From: Curtobacterium sp. 9128
GTDB taxonomy: Bacteria > Actinomycetota > Actinomycetes > Actinomycetales > Microbacteriaceae
Assembly (NCBI RefSeq): GCF_007673775.1
Contig: NZ_VEAF01000002.1
Location: forward strand, 346,606-410,605
DNA: 64,000 nt
Direction: 5' to 3'
The notes beneath the pieces were generated by a model. That model was not told where the DNA came from, made no database searches, and worked only from the letters and a program-made list of their open reading frames with translations. A program made the position numbers and the translations under genes. Below are positions 16,562 through 24,371 of this stretch, piece after piece; the stretch's first letter is position 1; every line of letters begins with the position of its first letter.

Positions 16562-16864
16562 CTACTCGACGACCTCGACGCCCTTCCAGAAGGCCACGTA
16601 GCCGCTGTAGTCCTTGCCCACGCGGTCGAACGACGAGGGGATCGGCGTCGGGTACGACCACGCGGCGTCGGTGAGCGTCCGTCCGTCGGCGTGCACCGTG
16701 TAGTACTGCGTGTCGCCCTTCCACGGGCAGTGGTACTGGGTGTCGCTCTCGGTGAAGAGCTCGGTGTTCACGCTCGACGGCGGGAAGTACCAGTTGCCCT
16801 CGATCTGGATGAGGTCACCCTCGGGTGCCTCTGCGACGACGGTGTCTCCGGCTACTGCCTTCAT
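16562..16864 (-). CDS. DUF427 family protein
   Basis: 100 residues, full length for a single-domain DUF427 protein. Family hallmarks are visible: ESDTQYHCPWKGDTQYYTV, then AAWSYPTP and YVAFWKGVEVVE at the C-terminus. The fold is a small beta-barrel; the biochemical role is not established. The ATG at 16864 is chosen over an ATG 15 nt upstream because AAGGAG sits between them at the right distance. It is monocistronic, with its 3' end facing mntH. Confidence 0.9.
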   Translation of the reverse strand: MKAVAGDTVVAEAPEGDLIQIEGNWYFPPSSVNTELFTESDTQYHCPWKGDTQYYTVHADGRTLTDAAWSYPTPIPSSFDRVGKDYSGYVAFWKGVEVVE

Positions 16865-16914
16865 GGTGCGCTCCTTCACTCGTGCATGAGCTCCTGCTCA
16901 CTCGGTGGAGAACG

Positions 16915-17649
16915 CTACGCGCGCCGGTTGTGTTCCCCCGGGCGGATCGTGACGAGCTCCGGACCGCGGGCCAGCGCGGCGTGCACCTGCGTCGGCTCGA
17001 GCGTGCGCGCGGCCTCCGAGGCGCTCACGAGGTGCTTCACGGCTCGCCGGAGGCCCGTGTACGCGGCACTGGCGGCGGCCGCTTCGGGTGAGCAGTGGTC
17101 GATCCCGACGGCGGACAGGGCGTCGATGACGGCACCGGCGCCGAGCAGGTCCTCGACCGCGAAGTCGGGTGCGTCCGGCACGTCGGCCGACTCGCCCGCG
17201 GCCTCGGCGGCGTCGGCACCGGCTGCCGCGTGGTGCGATCCGGCGGCGACCACCGCGACGACGCACCGGTCACCCCGCTCGGCCTGGAGGCTCGTCACAC
17301 GCTCGGCGACCGCCGTCGCGTTGCCGAGGTGGCCGGCCACCACCTCGGGGCCCACCGGGAGCCCGCGGGCCACGGCCCGGTGGTCCGTCCGGTGACGGTC
17401 GGGAGTGCTGTCGGGTCCGTCGGCGCCGACGGGCCCGTGCGTGCTGTCGGCGCCGTCGGGCTCGTGCGTGCTGTCGGGTCCGTGCGTGCCGTCGGGCCCG
17501 TGCGTGCCCTCGACACCGGCCGCGGTCCCGGCCGCGTCGGGCAGGACGTCGACCCAGACGACGACGTGGGCACCCGCGGCGACCCGGTGCGCCCCGGCCA
17601 GACCCCATCCGAAGCGGACCTGGTACTGCTGCTGCCCTCGTTCACGCAC
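16915..17649 (-). CDS. ComB-like (2-phosphosulfolactate phosphatase family) protein, middle replaced by repeats
   Basis: 244 residues from GTG 17649. The N-terminus (YQVRFGWGLAGA...VVVWVDVLP) and C-terminal half (GHLGNATAVAERV, VVAVVAAG, EDLLGAGAVIDAL, SPEAAAA) match actinobacterial ComB-like proteins. In place of the central part, which normally carries the VLSFTT-type strand and a PNGS-type loop, there is a THGPDG-like repeat tract (about residues 45-80). The protein is probably not a standard phosphatase and may be decaying. Real ComB acts in coenzyme M or sulfolactate metabolism, but the role of these actinobacterial members is unknown. It is divergent from the GNAT gene. Confidence 0.65.
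   Translation of the reverse strand: MRERGQQQYQVRFGWGLAGAHRVAAGAHVVVWVDVLPDAAGTAAGVEGTHGPDGTHGPDSTHEPDGADSTHGPVGADGPDSTPDRHRTDHRAVARGLPVGPEVVAGHLGNATAVAERVTSLQAERGDRCVVAVVAAGSHHAAAGADAAEAAGESADVPDAPDFAVEDLLGAGAVIDALSAVGIDHCSPEAAAASAAYTGLRRAVKHLVSASEAARTLEPTQVHAALARGPELVTIRPGEHNRRA
17281..17294 (+). repeat. Dispersed GGAGGC motif, copy 3
   Basis: GGCCTGGAGGCTCG, antisense within the ComB-like gene next to its repeat-altered centre. Confidence 0.5.
17404..17516 (+). repeat. Short tandem repeats inside ComB-like gene
   Basis: Imperfect repeats of 15-24 bp built from GTGCTGTCGGGTCCG and GTGCCGTCGGGCCCG units. They encode the THGPDG-like tract on the minus strand. Confidence 0.7.
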
Positions 17650-17744
17650 TCCGTCACGATAACCGCTGTGGAGCACCTGTCCCTTTCCACAGGGGAGCAC
17701 CCTCGGAACCGTCGGCATCGAGGCCGCCGGTACGATCGAGTCCC

Positions 17745-18377
17745 ATGGAGATCGCCCCTGCGCCCACCCTGACCGGCGACCGCGTGACGTTGGAGCCGCT
17801 CGGCTCCGAGCACGCCGACGACCTCCGTGCCGCGGTCGCCGACGGTGATCTGTGGCGGACCTGGTACTCCTCGATCCCGGCTCCGGCGCAGGTCGACGAC
17901 GAGATCGAACGGCGACTCGCGGAGCACACCGCCGGGCGGATGGTGCCCTTCGCCGTGCGCGACCGTCCGACGGGCCGCGTCGTCGGCTCGACGACGTTCA
18001 TGCACATCGACACGGCGAACCGGCGCGTCGAGATCGGGTCGACGTTCCTGGCGAGGTCGGCACAGCGCACCGGCATCAACACCGAGGCCAAGCTGCTCAT
18101 GCTGTCGCACGCGTTCGACACCTGGCAGTGCATCGCGGTGGAGTTCCGGACGCACTGGCACAACCACCAGTCGCGTGCGGCGATCGCCGGGCTCGGGGCG
18201 AAGCAGGACGGTGTGCTCCGGAACCACCAGATCGGGCGGGACGGCACCCTCCGCGACACCGTGGTGTTCTCGATCACCGCGGCGGAGTGGCCGACGGTCC
18301 GGCTGTCGCTCGCGGAGCGGCTCCGGCGGCACGACCGGGCAGAGGGCTCGCGGCGTCGCTCCGCCCGGCACGCCTGA
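17745..18377 (+). CDS. GNAT family N-acetyltransferase
   Basis: 210 residues. It has the layout of the RimJ/RimL-like GNAT branch: an L.GDRVTLEPL start, VVGSTTFMHID (beta 4 region) and RVEIGSTFL. The acetyl-CoA-binding stretch is AQRTGINTEAKLLML (about residues 105-120) in place of the usual Q/R..G.G/A, typical of this sub-branch. The substrate is unknown. A TACGAT box lies 8 nt before the ATG at 17745 with no ribosome binding site. It is divergent from the ComB-like gene, with about 95 bp between starts. Confidence 0.88.
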   Translation: MEIAPAPTLTGDRVTLEPLGSEHADDLRAAVADGDLWRTWYSSIPAPAQVDDEIERRLAEHTAGRMVPFAVRDRPTGRVVGSTTFMHIDTANRRVEIGSTFLARSAQRTGINTEAKLLMLSHAFDTWQCIAVEFRTHWHNHQSRAAIAGLGAKQDGVLRNHQIGRDGTLRDTVVFSITAAEWPTVRLSLAERLRRHDRAEGSRRRSARHA

Positions 18378-18407
18378 CACCGAGCGGCTCCGAGTACCGT
18401 CGGCCGC

Positions 18408-18884
18408 ATGCACGTCGGTCTCCGCCTGGTCCTCGATGCCCCTGTCGACGCCGTTCGCGACGCCCTGATGGCGCCGGAAGTGATGGTCGGGGTCACGAAG
18501 CCGTTCCTGGTGTACCGGTCGCTCGACCCGTCCGGGTTCCCGCGCCGGTGGACTCCGGGGCACCCCCACCCGATCGCGGCGAGTGCCTTCGGGGTGCTGC
18601 CGAGCGGCTCGAGCCACGTCGACATCGACCGGTACGAGGTCGACGGGGTCCCGGTGCAGCGCGACAACGGCGGCGGCACGAGCGGCCTGTTCGCCCGGAT
18701 GACGATGCGCCACCGGATGGCCGCCACGGCGCTGCCCGACGGTCGGACGCTCTTCGTCGACCGTCTAGACTACCGGATGCGTCCGTGGGCGCTCGGGCTC
18801 GCACTGTGGCCGGGCATGTGGGTGATCTGGCAGTGGCGTGCGATCCGGATGCGTGCGCAGGCGCCGTCCTGGCCACCGGCCTGA
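18408..18884 (+). CDS. SRPBCC/START-like small-molecule-binding fold protein
   Basis: 158 residues. The N-terminus (MHVGLRLVLDAPVDAVRDAL) and the strand-rich remainder fit the SRPBCC (Bet v 1-like) fold, which makes a deep hydrophobic pocket. A hydrophobic tryptophan-rich stretch (WALGLALWPGMWVIWQW) near the C-terminus takes the place of the long closing helix. The ligand is unknown. A TACCGT box ends 7 nt before the ATG, so it is probably leaderless. Confidence 0.7.
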   Translation: MHVGLRLVLDAPVDAVRDALMAPEVMVGVTKPFLVYRSLDPSGFPRRWTPGHPHPIAASAFGVLPSGSSHVDIDRYEVDGVPVQRDNGGGTSGLFARMTMRHRMAATALPDGRTLFVDRLDYRMRPWALGLALWPGMWVIWQWRAIRMRAQAPSWPPA

Positions 18885-18961
18885 CCCGGCGCGCGCGGTG
18901 TGCTCGAGGCCGGTGGGGCCGTGCTCGACGCGCCGCCCGCTGTCCGGTCCCGACCGGCGGG

Positions 18962-18985
18962 GGCGATCCGAGCCTCCCGTCCGCC
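18962..18985 (-). repeat. Dispersed GGAGGC motif, copy 4
   Basis: Minus-strand GGACGGGAGGCTCGGATCGC in the gap before the DUF1684 gene. One of the longest matches, sharing the CGGATCGC extension. Confidence 0.65.
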
Positions 18986-19010
18986 GCGGAGCGGGCGTAG
19001 CCTCGACGAC

Positions 19011-19658
19011 GTGAGCCAGACGCGCCCCCAGGAGCCGACGACCGACGACCGCGTGCACAGCACGCTGGCGACCGTGGACTGGCGGCGCATGACGTTCGAC
19101 CTGTACCGGCGGGTGCGGGCGACGCCGGACCCGGAGACCGCCCACGCGCTGTGGCGGGAGACCCGCGACGCGATGTTCGCCGAACACCCGGCCAGCCCGC
19201 TGCTCGACGAGGACGCGCGCGACTTCGAGGAGCTCCCGGTGCCGCCGTACGACCCGGAGTGGCGGTTCCGCGCCCGTGTCGAGGCTGCCGAAGCGCAGGT
19301 GATGGACGTCGAGACCGGTACCGACGGGATCGTGCACTTCGACCGACTCGGTGTCGTGACGCTGCCCGGCATCGGGACGCTCGACGTGTGGTCCCACGGC
19401 GGCTACGCGGGCGGCGTGTTCGTCCCGGTGAAGGACGCCAGCGCCGGGAAGGCCCGCGGGACCTACGGCGGCGGTCGCTACCTGCTCGACACCATCAAGG
19501 GCGCCGACCTCGGTGGTGACGACGGCGAGCTCGTGCTCGACTTCAACTTCGCGTACAACCCCTCATGCGCGTACGACCCGGCGTGGGCGTGCCCGCTCGC
19601 GCCTCCGGGGAACACCGTGGCCGTGGCGATCCCCGTCGGCGAACAGTACGACTTCTAG
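19011..19658 (+). CDS. DUF1684 domain protein
   Basis: 215 residues. The hallmark C-terminal block of DUF1684 is intact: YGGGRYLLDTIKGAD (about residue 150), then DFNFAYNPSCAYD and WACPLAPPGN. The biochemical role is unknown; conserved Tyr/Cys/Asn positions suggest a small-molecule pocket. The GTG at 19011 is 7 nt downstream of TAGCCT and is used as the start because no ribosome binding site is present. Its TAG stop forms the first three bases of the next gene's -10 (TAGGGT). Confidence 0.9.
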   Translation: MSQTRPQEPTTDDRVHSTLATVDWRRMTFDLYRRVRATPDPETAHALWRETRDAMFAEHPASPLLDEDARDFEELPVPPYDPEWRFRARVEAAEAQVMDVETGTDGIVHFDRLGVVTLPGIGTLDVWSHGGYAGGVFVPVKDASAGKARGTYGGGRYLLDTIKGADLGGDDGELVLDFNFAYNPSCAYDPAWACPLAPPGNTVAVAIPVGEQYDF

Positions 19659-19668
19659 GGTGGGCGCG

Positions 19669-20039
19669 ATGACTTCGACCGGGCTCGTCGCGATCGACGC
19701 AGGAGGGCGCATCCCCCCGTACGAACAGGTCCGGGCACAGATCGCGGCGCAGATCGCCGCCGGGTACCTGGTGGACGGGCAGCGGCTGCCGAGTGTGCGG
19801 GCGTTGGCCGAGGAGCTCCGGCTCGCCGCGGGGACGGTCGCGAAGGCCTACACGCTGCTCGAGGAGGCCGGGCTCGTGCACACTGCGCGCGGTGCCGGCA
19901 CCCGGGTGGTGCGCCCGGCGGACGTCCCGGAGGACGTGGTCGGCGCGGCGCGGCGCGGGCGCTCGCTGCGGTGGCGCGGGCTGCCGGGTTGTCGGCGGAC
20001 CAGGCTGTGGGGGCGCTCCGCGACGTCTGGCCGGCGTAG
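19669..20039 (+). pseudogene. YtrA-subfamily GntR regulator with apparent frameshift
   Basis: The ATG at 19669 lies 7 nt after TAGGGT. Residues 1-90 are a complete GntR winged helix (IPPYEQVRAQIAAQIA, LPSVRALAEELRLAAGTVAKAY, LEEAGLVHTARGAGTRV). In this frame the sequence then runs into arginine-rich nonsense and through the repeat field to 20292. In the alternative frame (codon at 19962) it reads LAAVARAAGLSADQAVGALR and ends at TAG 20037-20039, exactly the normal YtrA C-terminus of about 120 residues. A single-base loss in the G/C-rich stretch 19945-19962 explains this; it is either a real mutation or a sequencing error. YtrA regulators usually control an adjacent ABC transporter, and none is here. 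Confidence 0.8.
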
Positions 20040-20053
20040 GAGCGGGGGCTCTT

Positions 20054-20240
20054 CGCACGGTGCGCGGTTCGCGGCCGGGCGGGTCTCGCACGGTGCGCGG
20101 TTCGCGGCCGGGCGGCACCCGCACGGTGCGCGGTTCGCGGCCGGGCGGCCTCGCACGGTGCGCGGTTCGCGGCCGGGCGGCCTCGCACGGTGCGCGGTTC
20201 GCGAGCGGGCGGCCCTCGCACGGTGCGCGGTTCGCGGCCC
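20054..20240 (+). repeat. Tandem repeat array A (six copies, 29-bp core)
   Basis: Core CGCACGGTGCGCGGTTCGCG plus GCCGGGCGG starts at 20054, 20087, 20120, 20152, 20184 and 20217, at a period of 32-33 bp. The last two copies are degenerate. Each core contains the near-palindrome CGCACGGTGCG. The spacers (3-5 bp) are too short for CRISPR. Confidence 0.9.
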
Positions 20241-20312
20241 GTGCGCGTCTGATGTCCCCGTGCGGCGAAACAGGCACGCACCATGCGGCTGACGGCGCAC
20301 CAGCGAGCAACT

Positions 20313-20448
20313 CCGCACCGTGCTCCCCGCGCAACCCGGCACCGTGCTCCCCCGCGCAACCCGGCACCGTGCTCCCCGCGCAACCGCGCAATCCCGCACC
20401 GTGCACCCGAGCAACCGCGCAACCCCGCACCGTGCTCCCCGCGCAACC
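20313..20448 (+). repeat. Tandem repeat array B, inverted relative of array A
   Basis: About five copies of CGCACCGTGCTCCCCGCGCA followed by ACC. GCACCGTGC is the inverse of GCACGGTGC in array A, and the AACC neighbour is also shared in inverted form. Together A and B could fold into a large cruciform between two convergent genes. Confidence 0.85.
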
Positions 20449-20468
20449 GCGTGCCCGTACACCCCGGG

Positions 20469-21398
20469 TCAGCAGTGCTCGAACACGTACCCCGACTGCC
20501 CACGGGCGACGAGCTCCCGGTCGCGCAGGATCGTCATCGCGGGACGGCTGCGCATGCCGCAGACGTCGGACCACGGCCGCCCGACGTCGTCCGAGTACTC
20601 GACGTCGATGACCTGCGCCCCGTAGACGTCCGTGTACGCCCGGCACTCGTCGTACGTCACGCACTCCTCCGCGACGGCGAAGTCGAACCCGGCGTCCCGC
20701 TTGCCTGCGGCACCGAGCTGCGGCGTGTTCTTCTGCGCTGCCGCGAGCCCGTGCTCGTGTGCGACCTCGACGAGCGCCGACGCCAGCGCCAGGTTCCCCG
20801 ACCGGGTCAGCGCACCGTGCGACCGCGTCCACGAGTCGAGGTTGTCGAACTCCACGGCCGCGAACCCACGGTCGGCGCACCGTGCGACGGACTTCGACAG
20901 CACTGCGACGATCGTCGAGCGGGCCGACGCCGAGGCGGTGTCGAGGAGCATCTCGTCCGGCCACCCCGGATCGGACACGGGGTCCCCGTCGTCGTCGCGG
21001 AGCAGGGCGTCCGGGTGGTCGCGCTTCCACGACGACGCGTCCTCGGGCTGGGTCTGGAAGCCGTTGACGTAGCAGATGCCGTAGGTGCCTGGCGCGGGGT
21101 GTGCCGTGCTGTCCCGTTCGACGACGGTCACGCCGGACGCCGGTCGGTACGCCCCGCCGAGCTGGTAGTCCGGGACCGCACCGGTGGGCAGCGCGGTCAC
21201 GCCAGGCACGGCCGACGAACCAGCCCCACCCGCCGAACTCGACGAACCAACCCCGCCCGCAGAACCGGAGCCACTCGACGATCCGGAGCCACTCGACGAA
21301 CCAGCCCCGCCCGCCGGACCCGCACCACCCGCGCACCCCGCCGTCAGCAGCACGCCCACGACGAGCACGGAACCGAGGACCAGGGATCGCGCATGCAC
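20469..21398 (-). CDS. Secreted lipoprotein, GH114-like endo-alpha-1,4-polygalactosaminidase family
   Basis: 309 residues from GTG 21398 (GGGAGG about 10 nt upstream). A lipoprotein signal ends in the lipobox LLTAGC (about residue 22), then a Ser/Gly linker (about 23-55). The rest is a TIM-barrel of the GH114/spherulin-4-like family: GAYRPASGV, ICYVNGFQTQ, AAVEFDNLDSW, AQKNTPQL, FAVAEECVTYDEC. The likely catalytic acids are in the EFDN and EEC strands, by family analogy. Members cleave galactosamine-rich exopolysaccharide; the substrate here is inferred. The acceptor cysteine implies anchoring outside the membrane. Confidence 0.82.
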   Translation of the reverse strand: MHARSLVLGSVLVVGVLLTAGCAGGAGPAGGAGSSSGSGSSSGSGSAGGVGSSSSAGGAGSSAVPGVTALPTGAVPDYQLGGAYRPASGVTVVERDSTAHPAPGTYGICYVNGFQTQPEDASSWKRDHPDALLRDDDGDPVSDPGWPDEMLLDTASASARSTIVAVLSKSVARCADRGFAAVEFDNLDSWTRSHGALTRSGNLALASALVEVAHEHGLAAAQKNTPQLGAAGKRDAGFDFAVAEECVTYDECRAYTDVYGAQVIDVEYSDDVGRPWSDVCGMRSRPAMTILRDRELVARGQSGYVFEHC

Positions 21399-21733
21399 GG
21401 GGCCGATCCTCCCACGCGGACCCCGCCCTACCGCCCGCGGGCCACCACCCGCTATGCTGGACGTACTCGAGGCGCCGATCGCCTCGTGCGTCGTACGGAC
21501 GCCCCGAAACCTCCCGGTCGAACCCGACCGATGTGTATCACGCACCACCGTTCCCCCGGATCCCGTCCGGGTCGGGACACCGGTGCCAGGCTCTCTGCTG
21601 CGGCGACAGTGCCCGCACCGCCACGCCCGCTCACACGAGCAGGTGGGCCCCGCTCGCAAGAGCGGGCAGGCACGCTCCCGCCCGCGCGCCGATCGAGCGC
21701 GCACCATGGCCAGCACGGCCACGAAAGGTCACC
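21399..21733 (+). promoter_or_regulatory. Promoter and ~270-nt structured leader of the DEAD-box helicase gene
   Basis: No gene is seen. A TATGCT -10 lies at 21453-21458, giving a leader of about 270 nt. Two clean stem-loops are visible: CGAGGCG-ccgat-CGCCTCG (21468-21486) and CCCGCTC-GCAA-GAGCGGG (21649-21666), the latter with a GNRA tetraloop. Long structured leaders on DEAD-box helicase genes are often sites of cold-shock or autoregulatory control. Confidence 0.5.
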
Positions 21734-23353
21734 ATGACCACCCCCACTGCTGACGTCCGCTTCGCCGATCTCGGCGTCCCGACCCCGATGGTCGACGTCC
21801 TCGTCGCCCAGGGCAAGGAGAACGCCTTCCCGATCCAGGTGGACACCCTCCCCGACTCGCTCGAGGGCAAGGACGTCCTCGGCCGCGGCCGCACCGGCTC
21901 CGGCAAGACGATCGCGTTCGCGATCCCGCTGGCGGCCCGTCTCGCCGCGAACCCGCGGAAGCGCCGTGCCGGTCGCCCCCGCGCGCTCGTGCTCGCCCCG
22001 ACCCGCGAGCTCGCGACGCAGATCGACGCGACCCTCGCCCCGCTCGCGAAGGCGATGGGCCTGAACACCACGACGATCTTCGGCGGCGTCTCGCAGGGCC
22101 GCCAGGTCGACGCGCTCCGCGGTGGCGTCGACGTCGTCGTCGCGTGCCCTGGTCGCCTCGCGGACCTGATGCAGCAGGGCCACGTGCAGCTCGACGCCAT
22201 CGAGGTCACCGTCCTCGACGAGGCCGACCACATGGCCGACATGGGCTTCCTCCCCGGCGTGACGAAGATCATGCAGGCGACGCCCGAGCAGGGGCAGCGT
22301 CTGCTGTTCTCCGCCACGCTCGACAACGGCGTGGACAAGCTCGTCAAGAAGTTCCTGCACAACCCGGTGATGCACTCGGTCGACGACGAGTCGAGCCCCG
22401 TCGAGGCGATGACCCACCACGTGTTCGAGGTCGCCGACGCCGACGCGAAGAAGGACCTCGTCCGCACCCTCGCCTCGGGCACCGGCCGCCGCATCCTCTT
22501 CATGCGCACGAAGCACCACGCCAAGCGCCTGGCCAAGCAGCTGTCGAGCCAGGGCATCCCCGCGGTGGACCTGCAGGGCAACCTCTCGCAGGGTGCCCGT
22601 GAGCGGAACCTCGCGAAGTTCTCCGCCGGCGAGGCCCTCGTCCTCGTCGCGACCGACGTCGCCGCCCGTGGCGTGCACGTCGACAACGTCGAGCTCGTCG
22701 TGCACGTCGACCCGCCGACCGAGCACAAGGCCTACCTGCACCGCTCCGGCCGCACGGCGCGTGCCGGTTCGTCCGGTGACGTCGTGACGGTCGTGATGCC
22801 GGCCGAGCGCCGTGACGTCGCACAGATGATGCGCAAGGCCGCGATCACCGCGAAGCCGCAGCAGGTCTCCGCGACGTCCGCGCCGGTCACCGAGCTCGTC
22901 GGCGAGGTCGCCCCGATCCGCCACGTCGCCGAGGCGCCGGTCCAGCAGCAGCAGCCGCGCCGCCAGCAGGCGGCCTCCTCCGAGACGGCCGGCCAGGGCC
23001 GTGGTCGTGGTCGCGGTCGTGGTGGCCGGACGGGAGGCTCGGCGAGCGCCGGGCGCACCGGCTCGGCTCCCGAGACCGCCGGCGCAGCCCGCGAGGGTCG
23101 CGCCCCGGCACGCGGGTCGCGCCCGGATGCGGCGGGGCGCGACGGTCGCAGCGGGGCGCAGGGCGCCAGTGGTGCCGGCGGCCAGCGCCGCGGTAGCCGT
23201 CGCGCATCGAGCGACACCGTCCGCGGTGGCTCGGCTCCGGTCTGGTCGTCGGACGGTGGCTACGCCGCCGGTCGCACGCCGGGCTCGGAGTCCGGCGGCA
23301 ACCGCCGCGGCGGATCCCGTCGGGCGTCGCGTCCGGCCGGCTCCGCGCGCTGA
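21734..23353 (+). CDS. deaD: DEAD-box ATP-dependent RNA helicase
   Basis: 539 residues. Start ATG 21734 with GAAAGG at the right spacing. Helicase core 1-380: Q-motif region (FPIQ), motif I GRTGSGKT (about 53), Ia PTRELA, motif II DEAD (LDEADHM, about 160), motif III SAT, motif V TDVAARGVHVD and motif VI HRSGRTARAG. A basic RG-rich tail (about 415-539) provides non-specific RNA binding. It unwinds short RNA duplexes in ribosome assembly or cold adaptation. The symbol is by general similarity; rhlE would be as fair. Copy 5 of the dispersed motif falls in the tail. Confidence 0.92.
   Translation: MTTPTADVRFADLGVPTPMVDVLVAQGKENAFPIQVDTLPDSLEGKDVLGRGRTGSGKTIAFAIPLAARLAANPRKRRAGRPRALVLAPTRELATQIDATLAPLAKAMGLNTTTIFGGVSQGRQVDALRGGVDVVVACPGRLADLMQQGHVQLDAIEVTVLDEADHMADMGFLPGVTKIMQATPEQGQRLLFSATLDNGVDKLVKKFLHNPVMHSVDDESSPVEAMTHHVFEVADADAKKDLVRTLASGTGRRILFMRTKHHAKRLAKQLSSQGIPAVDLQGNLSQGARERNLAKFSAGEALVLVATDVAARGVHVDNVELVVHVDPPTEHKAYLHRSGRTARAGSSGDVVTVVMPAERRDVAQMMRKAAITAKPQQVSATSAPVTELVGEVAPIRHVAEAPVQQQQPRRQQAASSETAGQGRGRGRGRGGRTGGSASAGRTGSAPETAGAAREGRAPARGSRPDAAGRDGRSGAQGASGAGGQRRGSRRASSDTVRGGSAPVWSSDGGYAAGRTPGSESGGNRRGGSRRASRPAGSAR
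23028..23042 (+). repeat. Dispersed GGAGGC motif, copy 5
   Basis: GGACGGGAGGCTCGG within the disordered RG-rich tail of the helicase. Confidence 0.55.
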
Positions 23354-23466
23354 CGCCGAACCTCAACGGTCGCTGCGAACGGGTGACTCCCGCGGCGTAG
23401 GTTCTGGTGCATCGCCGGGCAGGAAGTGCCCGCGATGGATCTGTCCGCTGACGGAAGGAGCCGCGT

Positions 23467-23667
23467 ATGGCTGGCATCGAAGACATCAAGAACGCTGCCG
23501 AGAAGGCAGCCGGCAAGGCCAAGGAAGCCGTCGGCAACGTGACGGACAACGACCGTCTCAAGGCCGAGGGTCAGACCGACCAGGCGAAGGCCTCGGCGAA
23601 GCAGGGCGCGACCGACGTCAAGGACGCCGCGCACGGCGTGGCCGACAGCTTCAAGAACGACAAGTAG
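23467..23667 (+). CDS. CsbD family stress protein
   Basis: 66 residues, lysine/alanine-rich and helical, without cysteine: the CsbD-like pattern (DIKNAAEKAAGKAKEAVG, then AEGQTDQAKA). CsbD proteins accumulate under general stress; their molecular role is unknown. An excellent AAGGAG site precedes the ATG at 23467. The 113-bp gap upstream holds a TAGGTT -10 at about 23398. A strong terminator follows, so it is a single-gene unit. Confidence 0.92.
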   Translation: MAGIEDIKNAAEKAAGKAKEAVGNVTDNDRLKAEGQTDQAKASAKQGATDVKDAAHGVADSFKNDK

Positions 23668-23697
23668 CACCAAGCACGGTCGTGACGACCGCGCTGC

Positions 23698-23731
23698 GAA
23701 GCCCCCGGGTCCGGACGGACACGGGGGCTTC
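23698..23731 (+). terminator. Rho-independent-type terminator after csbD
   Basis: GAAGCCCCCG and CGGGGGCTTC form a perfect 10-bp stem around a 14-nt loop. The downstream sequence is CGTCGT rather than a T-run, as is common in high-GC actinobacteria. Confidence 0.8.
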
Positions 23732-23755
23732 GTCGTGCGTGCTGGCGTCGCGGGG

Positions 23756-24298
23756 CTAGAGCAGGGCGCCGACCGAGGCGAGGCCGGCACGCATGAGTGC
23801 CCCGCGCCCGCCCTCCATCTCGTCCGAGACCGCGGCGGAGGCGGCCTCCATCGGGCTCATCCACGTCAGCTCGAGCGCGTCCTGCCGGGGCTCGCACGTG
23901 CCGGTGACCGGCACGACGTACGCCAGGGAGATCGCGTGCTGCCGCTCGTCGGTGTAGACCGACGCCCCGGGCAGCGGGAAGTACTCGGCCACGGTGAAGG
24001 GCGCCGGGTTCGCGGGCAGCTGGGGGAAGGCCATCGGCCCGAGGTCCTTCTCGAGGTGCCGGAACAGCGCCGTCCGGATCGATTCGCCGAACATCACCCG
24101 GCCGGAGACGAGCGTGCGGGCGATGGAGCCGCTCGGTGCGACGCGCAGCAGCACACCGACCTCGGTGACGACCCCGAGGCCGTCGGTGCGGACCGGGATC
24201 GCCTCGACGTAACAGATCGGCAGACGACGGCGCACCGTCGCGAGCTCCTCGTCGGACAGCCAGCCGGAGTCAGGGTCAGGAGTGCGCAACGAGGCCAT
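23756..24298 (-). CDS. NUDIX-like DUF4916 family protein
   Basis: 180 residues, ATG 24298. It resembles the actinobacterial DUF4916/NUDIX family: WLSDEELATVRRRLPICYVEAIPVR, VGVLLRVAPSG, RTLVSGRVMFGESIRTALFRHLEKDLG, and LELTWMSPMEA at the C-terminus. In the Nudix-box position it has GRVMFGESIRTALFRHLEKDLG, so the usual REx2EE glutamates are not all present. Hydrolase activity is therefore uncertain. It converges on csbD and is divergent from the esterase gene with 73 bp between starts. Confidence 0.82.
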   Translation of the reverse strand: MASLRTPDPDSGWLSDEELATVRRRLPICYVEAIPVRTDGLGVVTEVGVLLRVAPSGSIARTLVSGRVMFGESIRTALFRHLEKDLGPMAFPQLPANPAPFTVAEYFPLPGASVYTDERQHAISLAYVVPVTGTCEPRQDALELTWMSPMEAASAAVSDEMEGGRGALMRAGLASVGALL

Positions 24299-24371
24299 GC
24301 ACCGTGTCTACCAGCTGCCCCGGCGAGTTCGACACACCGCGCGGCGTCTGTGGATGGATACCGTTGTCCCC

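Noticed and set aside
20040..20292. Arginine-rich C-terminal extension of the GntR regulator as real protein
   Set aside because: The normal family C-terminus is present one frame away, ending at 20039; the extension only reads through tandem repeats.
20054..20448. CRISPR array
   Set aside because: Units are separated by only 3-5 bp, vary in length and change orientation halfway. No cas gene is nearby.
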